Shown here in pieces: positions 1 to 6,477 of a DNA stretch of 25,583 nt; position 1 is the stretch's first letter; each line of letters opens with the position of its first letter. A model generated the notes under the pieces. That model was given only the letters and a program-made list of their open reading frames with translations. It was not told where the DNA came from and ran no database searches. The position numbers and the translations under genes were made by a program. The stretch is from the NCBI GenBank assembly GCA_937988735.1, contig CALKHQ010000267.1, positions 1 to 25,583 on the forward strand, written 5' to 3'. Source of the DNA: an uncultured Alphaproteobacteria bacterium. GTDB taxonomy: Bacteria; Pseudomonadota; Alphaproteobacteria; CALKHQ01.

Positions 1-87
1 CCGGACTACTGGGTGCAGCGCAAGCTGCCGCCGCGCAAGCAGCCGGCGCCCGAGGCCGACGACGTCGCGACCGTTCCGGCCGAGTAA
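1..87 (+). CDS. 3' end of an unidentified gene (28 codons), possibly a MocD-like desaturase/oxygenase
   Basis: Frame 1 is open from the window edge to a TAA at 85-87 and encodes a basic then acidic, proline-rich tail (begins PDYWVQRKLPPRKQ). Too little is present to assign a family from sequence. In rhizobial moc clusters and in many alphaproteobacteria, a fatty-acid-desaturase-like oxygenase (MocD type) precedes the MocE ferredoxin and its reductase, so that identity is a context inference only. An intrinsic terminator follows 17 bases after the stop, so this is probably the last gene of its main transcript. Confidence 0.5.
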   Translation, partial: PDYWVQRKLPPRKQPAPEADDVATVPAE

Positions 88-104
88 CCGTCCCGTCCAT
101 CCCT

Positions 105-141
105 GCGGGGGCCCCGCCGGCCGGGTGCCCCCGCTTTCTTT
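105..141 (+). terminator. Strong intrinsic terminator or attenuator upstream of the ferredoxin gene
   Basis: The arms GCGGGGGC (105-112) and GCCCCCGC (127-134) pair perfectly. They are extended inside by CCCG/CGGG (113-116/122-125) with one bulged T at 126 and a 5-nt loop. The run TTTCTTT (135-141) follows directly. This is the textbook form of a rho-independent terminator. It ends only 3 bases before the purine-rich ribosome-binding site of the ferredoxin gene, so it could end the upstream transcript or act as a read-through attenuator. Confidence 0.75.
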
Positions 142-160
142 GCCAGAGAGGAGTCTGCCG

Positions 161-472
161 ATGAGCTGGGTCCGCGTCTGCGGTGCCGACGAGATCGATG
201 AAGAGGATGTCATCCGTTTCGACCACGGCGGCCGCACCTTCGCGGTCTACCGCTCGCCCGAGAACGAGTACTATGCCACTGACGGGTTGTGCACCCACGA
301 GAAGGTGCATCTGGCGGACGGGCTGGTCATGGACGACATCATCGAGTGCCCGAAGCACAACGGGCGCTTCAACTACAAGACCGGCGAGGCCAAGGGCGCG
401 CCGGTCTGCATCAACCTCAGGACCTATCCGGTGAAGGTCGAGGCCGACACCGTCTACATCGACATCGACTAG
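161..472 (+). CDS. mocE: MocE-family Rieske-type [2Fe-2S] ferredoxin
   Basis: A soluble 103-residue electron carrier. The Rieske ligands are plain: C44-x-H46 and C63-x2-H66, in the contexts CTHEKVH and CPKHNGRF. The whole protein is one Rieske fold of usual length, with no signal peptide or membrane helix, so it is cytoplasmic. The ATG at 161 is preferred over a GTG at 125 because AGAGAGGAG (145-153) sits just upstream and the GTG lies inside the terminator stem. The reductase starts 10 bases after the stop, so the two are surely co-transcribed and form a reductase-ferredoxin electron chain for an oxygenase, probably the gene truncated at the window edge. MocE was named from rhizopine catabolism, but most family members lie outside moc loci, so the physiological substrate cannot be inferred. 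Confidence 0.9.
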   Translation: MSWVRVCGADEIDEEDVIRFDHGGRTFAVYRSPENEYYATDGLCTHEKVHLADGLVMDDIIECPKHNGRFNYKTGEAKGAPVCINLRTYPVKVEADTVYIDID

Positions 473-482
473 GGCGCGCCCG

Positions 483-1721
483 ATGGCAGCCGGCATCGCG
501 GAGGGCGGCATGGTCATCGTCGGCGCCGGCGAGACCGGCGCCCGGGCAGCCCGCGCCCTCCGCGAGGAAGGGTGGGACGGGCCGATCACCCTGATCGGCG
601 AGGAGGCGCACCCGCCCTACGAGCGGCCGCCGCTGTCGAAGGATGTGGTCAAGAGCCTGGAGGAGCTGGCGCCGAAGCTGGCTCTCACCCCGGAGGAGAT
701 GGTCGATCTCACCATCGACCACCTGCCGCGCCGCTGCGCCGTCGCGATCGACCGCGACGCGCACCTGGTGACGCTGGATGACGGCCCGGCCGTCCGCTAC
801 GAGAAGCTGCTGCTCGCGACCGGCGCGGAGGCGCGCCGGCTGTCGCTGGCGGGCGAGGGCGCCGGACGGGTGCTCTACCTCCGCCGCCACGAGGAGGCAG
901 TGGCGATCCGCGCCGCCCTGGGCCAGGGGAAGCGGGTCGTCATCATCGGCGGCGGCTTCATCGGGCTCGAGCTCGCCGCCAGTGCGGTCGAACGCGGCGG
1001 GCAGGTGACCCTGCTGGAGGCGGCGCCGCGCATCCTCACCCGCGGCGTGCCGGCAGTCCTCGCCGAACGGCTCGCCGCCCGCCACGTCGCCGCCGGGGTC
1101 GATCTGCGTACCGGCGTCAGCATCGCCCGGGTCGATCTGGACGCGGTGGTGCTCGCGGACGGGGACCGCATTCCCTACGACGCGGTCGTGGCCGGCGTCG
1201 GCGCCGTGCCGCGTACCGACCTCGCCGAGAAGGCGGGGCTGTCGGTGGAAAACGGCATCCGCGTGGACACGACGCTGATGACCGACGACCCCGACATCTT
1301 CGCCGCCGGCGACTGCTGCGCCTATCTCCACCCGCTCTACGACGGGCGGCGCATCCGGCTGGAGGCCTGGCGCAACGCCCACGACCAGGGTGCGCTGGTC
1401 GCCCGCAACATGCTGGGCGTGGGCGAGGAGATCAGCGCGGTGCCGTGGTTCTGGTCCGACCAGTACGAGCTCTGCCTGCAGATCGCCGGCCTCGCCGATG
1501 CCGGGGCGACCACCGTCGCCCGCGACCTGGGCGAAGGGGCCGAGATGCTGTTCCACCTCGCCGACGACGGGCGGCTCGTAGCCGCCAGCGCCCTCGGCTC
1601 GCTCGGCCGTGTGGCGCGCGAGGTGCGGGTGGCGGAGATGCTGATCGAGCGCCGGGCAAAGCCCGACCCCGCGCAGCTCGGGGACCCCGAGGTCAAGCTC
1701 AAGGCGCTGGCGAAGGGCTGA
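483..1721 (+). CDS. FAD-dependent NAD(P)H:ferredoxin reductase (MocF-like)
   Basis: A 412-residue pyridine-nucleotide-disulfide-type reductase predicted to pass electrons from NAD(P)H through FAD to the neighbouring Rieske ferredoxin. The N-terminal FAD dinucleotide fold has GAGETG at residues 14-19. A second Rossmann motif, GGGFIG (156-161), binds NAD(P)H. The second FAD motif ends in AAGD (G276, D277), and the last about 85 residues match a reductase C-terminal domain. Length is normal for putidaredoxin-reductase-like enzymes, and no redox-active CxxxxC disulfide is evident, as expected for ferredoxin reductases. The ATG at 483 is used here; an in-frame ATG at 510 has a better ribosome site (GGAGGG at 500-505) and may be the true start, costing nine residues. 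Confidence 0.9.
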   Translation: MAAGIAEGGMVIVGAGETGARAARALREEGWDGPITLIGEEAHPPYERPPLSKDVVKSLEELAPKLALTPEEMVDLTIDHLPRRCAVAIDRDAHLVTLDDGPAVRYEKLLLATGAEARRLSLAGEGAGRVLYLRRHEEAVAIRAALGQGKRVVIIGGGFIGLELAASAVERGGQVTLLEAAPRILTRGVPAVLAERLAARHVAAGVDLRTGVSIARVDLDAVVLADGDRIPYDAVVAGVGAVPRTDLAEKAGLSVENGIRVDTTLMTDDPDIFAAGDCCAYLHPLYDGRRIRLEAWRNAHDQGALVARNMLGVGEEISAVPWFWSDQYELCLQIAGLADAGATTVARDLGEGAEMLFHLADDGRLVAASALGSLGRVAREVRVAEMLIERRAKPDPAQLGDPEVKLKALAKG

Positions 1722-1722
1722 G

Positions 1723-1763
1723 CGTCGCCGGCCGCGCGCGTGGTGCGCCAGGGTGCGGCGACG
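1723..1763 (+). terminator. Possible hairpin terminator after the reductase gene
   Basis: CGTCGCCG (1723-1730) and CGGCGACG (1756-1763) are perfect inverted arms starting one base after the reductase stop. The 25-nt loop contains a smaller TGG/CCA pairing. There is no T-run, so factor-independent termination is doubtful. Confidence 0.25.
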
Positions 1764-1848
1764 TGCCATGCCCCGGCCGTTGGAGTCGGGCGGGTAGTTT
1801 CACGCGCCTTGCATCCGATCCCCCGGACAGCCTCCAGGAGCCGCCGAC

Positions 1849-2652
1849 ATGGACCTGATCACCGCGCTGATGGCGGCGCTGCTCGGCCTCGTCGAGGGGC
1901 TCACCGAGTTCCTGCCCGTCTCCTCGACCGGTCACCTGATCCTGCTGGTGGACCTGCTCGGATTCCAGTCACCGCCCGGCCGGGTGTTCGAAATCGTGAT
2001 CCAGCTTGGCGCGATCCTCGCCGTCTGCTGGGTCTACCGCGCGAAGCTGTTCTCGGTCGTGGTCGGCCTGCCGCGGCAGCGCCCGGCCCAGATGTTCACC
2101 CTCAACATCCTGCTCGGCTTCCTGCCGGCGATGGTCATCGGCGTCTTCGCCTATGACCTCATCAAGGGCGTGCTGTTCTCGCCGCTGGTGGTTTCGATCG
2201 CGCTGATCGTCGGCGGCATCGCCATCATTGCCATCGAGCGCTGGGTGCGCCAGGGCGAGCATGTCGAGGTGGAGCAGCTCTCGCCGCTCACCGCGCTCAA
2301 GATCGGATTCTTCCAGTGCCTGGCGATGATCCCGGGCGTGTCGCGCTCCGGCGCGACGATCATGGGTGCGCTGCTCATGGGGGTGGAGCGGCGGACGGCG
2401 GCGGAGTTCTCCTTCTTCCTCGCCATTCCCACGATGCTCGCCGCCACCGTCTACGACCTCTACCAGCAGTGGTCGGAGCTCGACTTCGGCAACGGCCTCG
2501 TCATCGCCATCGGCTTCGTCACCGCCTTTGTCACCGCGATGATCGTGGTCCGGGCGGCGATCGGCTTCATCGGCCGCCACGGCTATGTTCCGTTCGCGAT
2601 CTATCGCATCCTGATCGGGACGGTGATGCTGGTGATCCTGCTCGCCCGCTGA
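1849..2652 (+). CDS. uppP: Undecaprenyl-diphosphatase (UppP/BacA)
   Basis: An integral inner-membrane phosphatase of 267 residues that converts undecaprenyl diphosphate to the monophosphate, recycling the lipid carrier for peptidoglycan and other envelope polymers. The family's two signatures are intact: EGLTEFLPVSSTGH (residues 16-29, giving E16, E20, H29) and PGVSRSGAT (162-170, giving R166). Several hydrophobic segments fit the polytopic fold. AGGAG (1836-1840) lies 8 bases before the ATG. The gene stands alone: the reductase ends 127 bases upstream and the convergent cyclase gene ends 7 bases after its stop. Family members can raise bacitracin tolerance; nothing suggests a specialised role here. 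Confidence 0.97.
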   Translation: MDLITALMAALLGLVEGLTEFLPVSSTGHLILLVDLLGFQSPPGRVFEIVIQLGAILAVCWVYRAKLFSVVVGLPRQRPAQMFTLNILLGFLPAMVIGVFAYDLIKGVLFSPLVVSIALIVGGIAIIAIERWVRQGEHVEVEQLSPLTALKIGFFQCLAMIPGVSRSGATIMGALLMGVERRTAAEFSFFLAIPTMLAATVYDLYQQWSELDFGNGLVIAIGFVTAFVTAMIVVRAAIGFIGRHGYVPFAIYRILIGTVMLVILLAR

Positions 2653-2659
2653 CCGCGCC

Positions 2660-3750
2660 TCACACCGGCCCCAGGCCCCCGACGGCGCGTTCGAGGCGCC
2701 AGACGTGGGTCGGGGAAGCCGCGGATGTCGTGCTCGCCGCGGTCGGTCAGCTCGAAGTCGTCGCGGATCAGGGCGGCGGTGCTGCCGCTGACCAGGATCT
2801 CCATCGGGCCGCACAGCGGCTCCAGCCGCGCCGCAAGGTTCACCCCCGGGCCGAAGATGTCGTAGACGTATTTCTGCACCCCGACGATGGAGCCGATGAC
2901 GGGGCCGGAGTTGATCCCGATCCGGCAGCGCCACTCGAACTCGCTGGCCTGGTTGCGGCGGGTGAGATAATGCACGAACAGGAGCGCCGCCCGCGCGATG
3001 CTGCGGGCGTGGTCCGGGTTCGGCTCGGGGATGCCCGAGACGGCGACATAGGCGTCGCCGATGGTCTTCAGCCGCTCGCAGCCGAACTGCTCCACGATCC
3101 GGTCGAAGGCGGTGAAGATGTCGTTGAGCTCGGCGATCAGTTTGGGCGGGTCGTGGGCCACCGACATCTGGGTGAAGCCGACGAAATCGAGCATCAGCAC
3201 GGTCGCGTCGTCGAAGCGCTGCGGGGTGGTGACGCCGAACTTCTTCCACTCCTCGTAGACCGGCCGCGGCATGATGTTCAGCAGGAGCCGCTCGACCCGC
3301 TCCTTTTCCTTTCTCAGGTCGCGGTTCTGGCGCTCGATCATCTTCGAATAGGAGTCGATCATGTACTCGAGCTCCTTGACCTTCGAGATGTTCTGGCACT
3401 GGACCATGATCGCGCCGTCGACTGCGCCCTCGGCCCGCAGCATCTCGATCGCCAGCGAGATCGCCTTGCGCTTCGGCTTCACCTCCATCTCGCACTTCCA
3501 GCTCGCGCCGCTGGCCAGCCGTTCCGCCAGCGCGGCCCGGTCGAGCGCGGGGACCAGCCGGTCCAGCGGCTCGCCCTCCTGCACGCGCGGAAACCACTGG
3601 GGCGAACATGGGGTTGTGCATGATGACCCTGAGGTCGTCGCCCGCGGCAACGGCGAGCCCCACGCCGGCGGAATCGAGCAGCAGCGCCCGGAACCGGTCC
3701 ATGTCGAGGGAAGCCGCCGCCTCCCTGGGCGCGGGGGAAGCGGCGGTCAT
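2660..3750 (-). CDS. PAS-like / coiled-coil / class III adenylate cyclase, reading frame broken twice
   Basis: Correcting two single-base insertions gives a 362-residue protein. Residues about 17-120 look PAS-like (LLLDSAGVGLAV, then HNPMFAQWFP). A charged helical linker (about 122-160) follows, then a class III cyclase domain (about 175-345). Metal ligands D188 and D232, adenine-selecting K228 and D297, and transition-state N304 and R308 are all present, so ATP to cAMP is predicted. As read, the frame shifts at G4 runs at 3599-3602 and 2712-2715; taking each as G3 restores HNPMFAQWFPRV and the usual ending GFPTHVWRLERA, with a TGA at 2660-2662. The uninterrupted middle frame (to 2601) would overlap uppP and end in an atypical basic tail. 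The start overlaps the truncated-globin stop (ATGA, 3747-3750), so translation is probably coupled. It may be a pseudogene or a sequence error. Confidence 0.85.
2712..2715 (-). other. Frameshift site 2 in the cyclase gene (extra G in a G4 run)
   Basis: After HDIRGF the read frame runs into an arginine-rich, low-complexity tail. Removing one base of this G4 run gives GFPTHVWRLERA and a stop 7 bases after the uppP stop on the opposite strand, a normal end for the family and for a convergent gene pair. Confidence 0.65.
3599..3602 (-). other. Frameshift site 1 in the cyclase gene (extra G in a G4 run)
   Basis: Upstream of this point the cyclase frame is in the phase of the ATG at 3750 and ends sensibly with HNPMFA. 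Downstream, the PAS and cyclase sequence is in another phase. Removing one base of the G4 run joins them as FAQWFPRVQEG. Confidence 0.75.
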
Positions 3751-4112
3751 GCGTCGGCGCTGATCACGACCCGCGACTTGGATTCGATGCGGTCGAGGAC
3801 GGTGTCGATGTCGGCCTGCGCGTAGCCGAATTCGGCCAGCGTCTCGCGCAGCAGCCGCGCCATCTCGTCGAACGCGGCCCGGTCGATGCGATGGGGCGCG
3901 TGGGCGCGCCGCAGCATGTCGTCCCCGAAGCTCGCCGGACCGCCCATCACCGAGGCGATGAACTTCGTCTGGTGATCGACCAGCCGCCGCATGTCGATGT
4001 CGTCGAAATAGGGGCCGGTTACGTCAGACTCCAGCACCTTGTCGTAGAAGGCCATCACGACCTTGCTGATGCTGGCGAAGCCGCCGTACTTGTCGAACAG
4101 AGAAGTCGCCAT
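3747..4112 (-). CDS. Group I truncated hemoglobin (trHbN-like)
   Basis: A 121-residue heme globin of the 2-over-2 fold. Recognisable positions are FDKYGGF at 6-12, the B10 tyrosine Y23 (in AFYDKVL), the CD1 phenylalanine F36, a distal glutamine Q48, the GGP turn (57-59) and the proximal histidine H71. The B10 Tyr plus E11-type Gln pattern matches mycobacterial GlbN, which binds O2 tightly and dioxygenates NO, so O2 binding or NO detoxification is plausible. The ATG at 4112 is chosen because GGGGAGAGGGG directly precedes it; the in-frame upstream start at 4142 would add ten unconserved residues. Its stop overlaps the cyclase ATG (ATGA), which makes the globin a candidate partner or gas-sensing input of the cyclase. 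sodC ends 82 bases upstream on the same strand. Confidence 0.9.
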   Translation of the reverse strand: MATSLFDKYGGFASISKVVMAFYDKVLESDVTGPYFDDIDMRRLVDHQTKFIASVMGGPASFGDDMLRRAHAPHRIDRAAFDEMARLLRETLAEFGYAQADIDTVLDRIESKSRVVISADA

Positions 4113-4194
4113 CCCCTCTCCCCGGACCGCGCCAATAGACATGAACGGCGGCCCGATCGCAAGGCCGGGGCGAATGCTGGCGGCGGGGAACCCG

Positions 4195-4725
4195 CTATTC
4201 GGCAGCCTCCGGCGCTTCGATCACGCCGCAGGCGAAGCGGTCGCCGGCGTTGCCGGAAGGCTGGCTGCTGTAGTCGTCGGCGCCGGTGTGGATGACCACG
4301 GCCGAGCCGTCGGCGTCGAAGACCGTCGTCCCGGCGTCGGCGGCGAGGCTGATCCGGTCGGTGAAGTATTCGACCGCCACCGCGCCGTCGTCGCCAACGT
4401 GCAGGTTCGGCAGGTCGCCGGGATGCGGCCCGCCCTCCGCCATCACGCCATGCTGGTGCCCCAGCGACAGATGGCCGCCGGCCGAGGCAAAGTCGGGGAC
4501 GGAGCAGTCGCCGGTCTCGTGGACGTGGATCGCGAGCTCGCCCGCGGGCAGGCCTTCGGCCTCGATCGCGATCCGGATCGTGCCCGACGCGGTGTCCATG
4601 AAATGGACGGTGCCGACCTGGCGACCCTCGGTGTCGATGAGGACGGCCACCGCCTCCGCTGCCCCGGCAAGGCCGGGGGTCGTCGCGACGGCGGCGGCGC
4701 AGAGCAGGCTTCGCAGGGACCCCAT
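4195..4725 (-). CDS. sodC: Periplasmic Cu/Zn superoxide dismutase
   Basis: A 176-residue preprotein. An N-terminal hydrophobic signal peptide (about 1-22, ending LAGA) directs it to the periplasm, where it dismutates superoxide. All expected ligands are visible: Cu H67, H69, H85, H146; Zn H85 (bridging), H92, H101, D104. The disulfide pair is C74 and C166, and the active-site arginine is R163, in the family motif GNAGDRFACGVI. The ATG at 4725 follows GGAGGAG at ideal spacing; a longer frame up to 4788 lacks a comparable ribosome site and would bury the signal peptide. It lies upstream of the truncated globin and cyclase on the same strand, 82 bases away, so the three may form an oxidative or nitrosative stress group. 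The MaoC gene ends 109 bases upstream. Confidence 0.96.
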   Translation of the reverse strand: MGSLRSLLCAAAVATTPGLAGAAEAVAVLIDTEGRQVGTVHFMDTASGTIRIAIEAEGLPAGELAIHVHETGDCSVPDFASAGGHLSLGHQHGVMAEGGPHPGDLPNLHVGDDGAVAVEYFTDRISLAADAGTTVFDADGSAVVIHTGADDYSSQPSGNAGDRFACGVIEAPEAAE

Positions 4726-4795
4726 GTCGTGCTCCTCCGTGGTGGCTGCGGAGCCCAACCCCTCGGCCCCGCAGGCGTTCCCGCGCACGATCCGT

Positions 4796-4813
4796 GCCGC
4801 CGTCCCTGGCGGC
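4796..4813 (-). terminator. Weak hairpin downstream of the MaoC operon
   Basis: GCCGCC and GGCGGC pair around a 6-nt loop about 20 bases past the MaoC stop and upstream of sodC. No T-run follows on the transcribed strand, so it is only a possible transcript end. Confidence 0.2.
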
Positions 4814-4834
4814 GCGGCCCGATCCGTGCGGCGC

Positions 4835-5308
4835 TCAGGCGGACCGGCGGCGGATCAGCAGCCGGGTCGAGCCCTGCTGGGCGACGGTATCCCCATTCGC
4901 CAGCAGGGTCATGTCGAGCTGCATGAACGCCCGCTCCGGCTTCGAGGTGGGGGAGAGGGCTGCCACCCGCACCCGCCCCTCGATCCGGTCGCCGGCGCAG
5001 AGCGGCGCCTTGAAGTCCCAGTTCCAGCCCAGCGACGCGATCGCGGCGACCCGCACCTCTGCCCGGTTCTTGAGCCCGTCCAGCAGCGACAGGCCGAGCA
5101 GGCCGTGCGCCACCCGCGCCGGGAAGCCGAGGTCGCGGGCGAAGCGGTCGTCCATGTGCAGGTCGAAGAAGTCTCCCGAAAGCCCGGCGAAGGCGACGAT
5201 GTGCGCTTCGGTCAGCGTCATCGCGCCGGTGACCCAGTGATCACCGACCTGCAGGTCCTCGAAGTAGTAGGTGCCGGGGGCGAGCGCCCGGCCCTCGGGC
5301 TGGTCCAA
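4835..5308 (-). CDS. MaoC-family (R)-hydratase-like hotdog protein
   Basis: A 157-residue single-hotdog MaoC-like dehydratase. The hydratase motif SGDFFDLHMDD supplies the usual catalytic pair D46 and H51, and the following ARVAHGLLGLSL is typical of the family. Members hydrate enoyl-CoA to (R)-3-hydroxyacyl-CoA or act on mesaconyl- or methylmalyl-type CoA esters; the substrate cannot be told from sequence. The best start is a TTG at 5308. AGGAGG lies 11 bases upstream, at the very end of the Dabb gene, whose stop is 6 bases before this start, so translation is probably coupled. It is the last gene of the GMC/hydratase/reductase/Dabb operon, and as a second hydratase beside the crotonase-type enzyme it suggests two stereochemically different hydration steps. 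Confidence 0.88.
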   Translation of the reverse strand: MDQPEGRALAPGTYYFEDLQVGDHWVTGAMTLTEAHIVAFAGLSGDFFDLHMDDRFARDLGFPARVAHGLLGLSLLDGLKNRAEVRVAAIASLGWNWDFKAPLCAGDRIEGRVRVAALSPTSKPERAFMQLDMTLLANGDTVAQQGSTRLLIRRRSA

Positions 5309-5314
5309 CGGCGC

Positions 5315-5626
5315 TCAGGCCTCCTGCGGAACGTAGTCGAAGACGCACACGTCCTCGACGATGTCGCCCAGCCCCTCGGCGAAGGCGACATGGGTGGGGT
5401 GCGGCAGGTAGGCGTCGCGGGCGGCCTCGTCCGCGAAGTCGAGCAGGAAGCAGTGGGTGAGGCCCTTGTTCTTGCCCTCGGGGCTGTTGTTGGTGCCCCA
5501 CTCGAAGCCGGTGATGCCCCCGATCTTGTGCGCCAGCGCGCCGAAGCCGGAAACCACCTCCGTGATGCGCTCCGGTGCCGTGCCGTCCCTGAACCGCAGC
5601 ATCACCACGTGCCTCACGCCAGCCAT
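5315..5626 (-). CDS. Dabb-family (stress-responsive A/B barrel) protein
   Basis: A 103-residue dimeric alpha/beta-barrel protein of the Dabb family, recognised by the opening VRHVVMLRFRDGT, the central THCFLLDFADEAARDAYLPH and the HVAFAE segment. Members include stress proteins and small cyclases or decarboxylases, and many are unassigned. A clear AGGAGGAG precedes the ATG. It sits between the aldo/keto reductase (22 bases upstream) and MaoC (6 bases downstream), so it is part of the catabolic operon and may act as a small enzyme on a pathway intermediate; that role is inference. Conserved histidines, including H6 near the N-terminus, are candidate active-site residues. Confidence 0.88.
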   Translation of the reverse strand: MAGVRHVVMLRFRDGTAPERITEVVSGFGALAHKIGGITGFEWGTNNSPEGKNKGLTHCFLLDFADEAARDAYLPHPTHVAFAEGLGDIVEDVCVFDYVPQEA

Positions 5627-5648
5627 GCGTCTCCTCCTGTCCTTCTTG

Positions 5649-6473
5649 CTACGAGTCCTGCCACGCCGTGTAGCCGGCGAACTGGATCAGCCGCCGGTTG
5701 CGGGACCGCAAAGCGCTTATCCTGCGCATCTCGTGCTCGTCCAGTGCGAAGTCGAACAGCGCGAGGTTTTCGCCAATGCGCGCAGGCGTGCTTGCCTTGG
5801 GAATGACGATGACCCCCTGCTGCACCGCCCAGCGCAGCGCGACCTGCGCCGCCGTCTTGCCGTGCCGTGCTCCGATCGCCTGCAACTCCGGCTCGTCCGC
5901 CACCCGTCCGCGGGCGACGGGGCAGTAGGCGGTGAGGCTGATCCCGGCACGCCGCGCCGCTTCCTGCTCGCCCGAGCGGTCGAGCAGCGGGTGGAACTCG
6001 ATCTGGTCGTTGACGACGCGGCCGCCCGAGAGTTCCACCGCGCGGACGATGTCGCCCGGCCCGTTGTTGGAGATGCCGATCAGCCGCGTCTGGCCGGCTT
6101 CCTGCGCCTCGACCAGCAGGTCCAGCACCTCGGCCAGCCGGTGGCGCGGGTTCGGCCAGTGCAGCAGCAGCAGGTCCACCCGGTCGAGGCCGAGGCTGTC
6201 GAGGCTCGCCCGGACCGAATCCCGGAACCGCCCGGGCGCGTAGTTGTCGGGGTGGACCTTGGTGGTGACGAAGATGCTGTCGCGCGGCAGACCGGAGCGG
6301 GTGATGGCGCGGCCGACCTCAGCCTCGTTGCCGTACATCTGCGCCGTGTCGATGTGGCGATAGCCGTGCTCCAGCGCCGCGGTCACGCCGGCGACGGCGG
6401 CATCGCCGGCGAGCGGATAGGTGCCGTAGCCGACCAGCGGGATTTCCCCACCCTTCACGCTGACCGTCTCCAT
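5649..6473 (-). CDS. Aldo/keto reductase
   Basis: A 274-residue NADPH-dependent (beta/alpha)8-barrel oxidoreductase. The catalytic tetrad is complete: D42 and Y47 (in RHIDTAQMYGNE), K72 (in VTTKVHPDN) and H105 (in LLLLHWPNP). The cofactor-site IPKAST motif lies near the C-terminal third. Length is close to bacterial 2,5-diketogluconate-reductase-like AKRs. The ATG at 6473 follows GGAG at 4 bases after the enoyl-CoA hydratase stop; a longer frame to 6683 is read-through of that gene in another phase. In the operon it could interconvert an aldehyde or ketone intermediate with its alcohol, complementing the GMC dehydrogenase, or detoxify reactive aldehydes. Confidence 0.93.
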   Translation of the reverse strand: METVSVKGGEIPLVGYGTYPLAGDAAVAGVTAALEHGYRHIDTAQMYGNEAEVGRAITRSGLPRDSIFVTTKVHPDNYAPGRFRDSVRASLDSLGLDRVDLLLLHWPNPRHRLAEVLDLLVEAQEAGQTRLIGISNNGPGDIVRAVELSGGRVVNDQIEFHPLLDRSGEQEAARRAGISLTAYCPVARGRVADEPELQAIGARHGKTAAQVALRWAVQQGVIVIPKASTPARIGENLALFDFALDEHEMRRISALRSRNRRLIQFAGYTAWQDS

Positions 6474-6477
6474 GCGC

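Noticed and set aside
417..1769. Long open frame on the - strand opposite the ferredoxin reductase
   Set aside because: Arginine/alanine/glycine-rich shadow typical of GC-rich DNA; no domain motif, and the + strand frame is a complete flavoprotein.
2316..3623. Long + strand open frame opposite the cyclase and past uppP
   Set aside because: Shadow frame with His/Asp/Arg-rich low-complexity sequence and no motif.
2601..3650. Cyclase middle frame taken as the complete gene
   Set aside because: Its first codon is a TTG followed by about 18 residues unlike any cyclase, it overlaps uppP by 52 bases and it ends in an Arg-rich tail; joining three phases explains the family ends better.
4286..5806. 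Long + strand open frame across sodC, MaoC and Dabb
   Set aside because: It runs antisense through three recognisable genes and has no domain signature.
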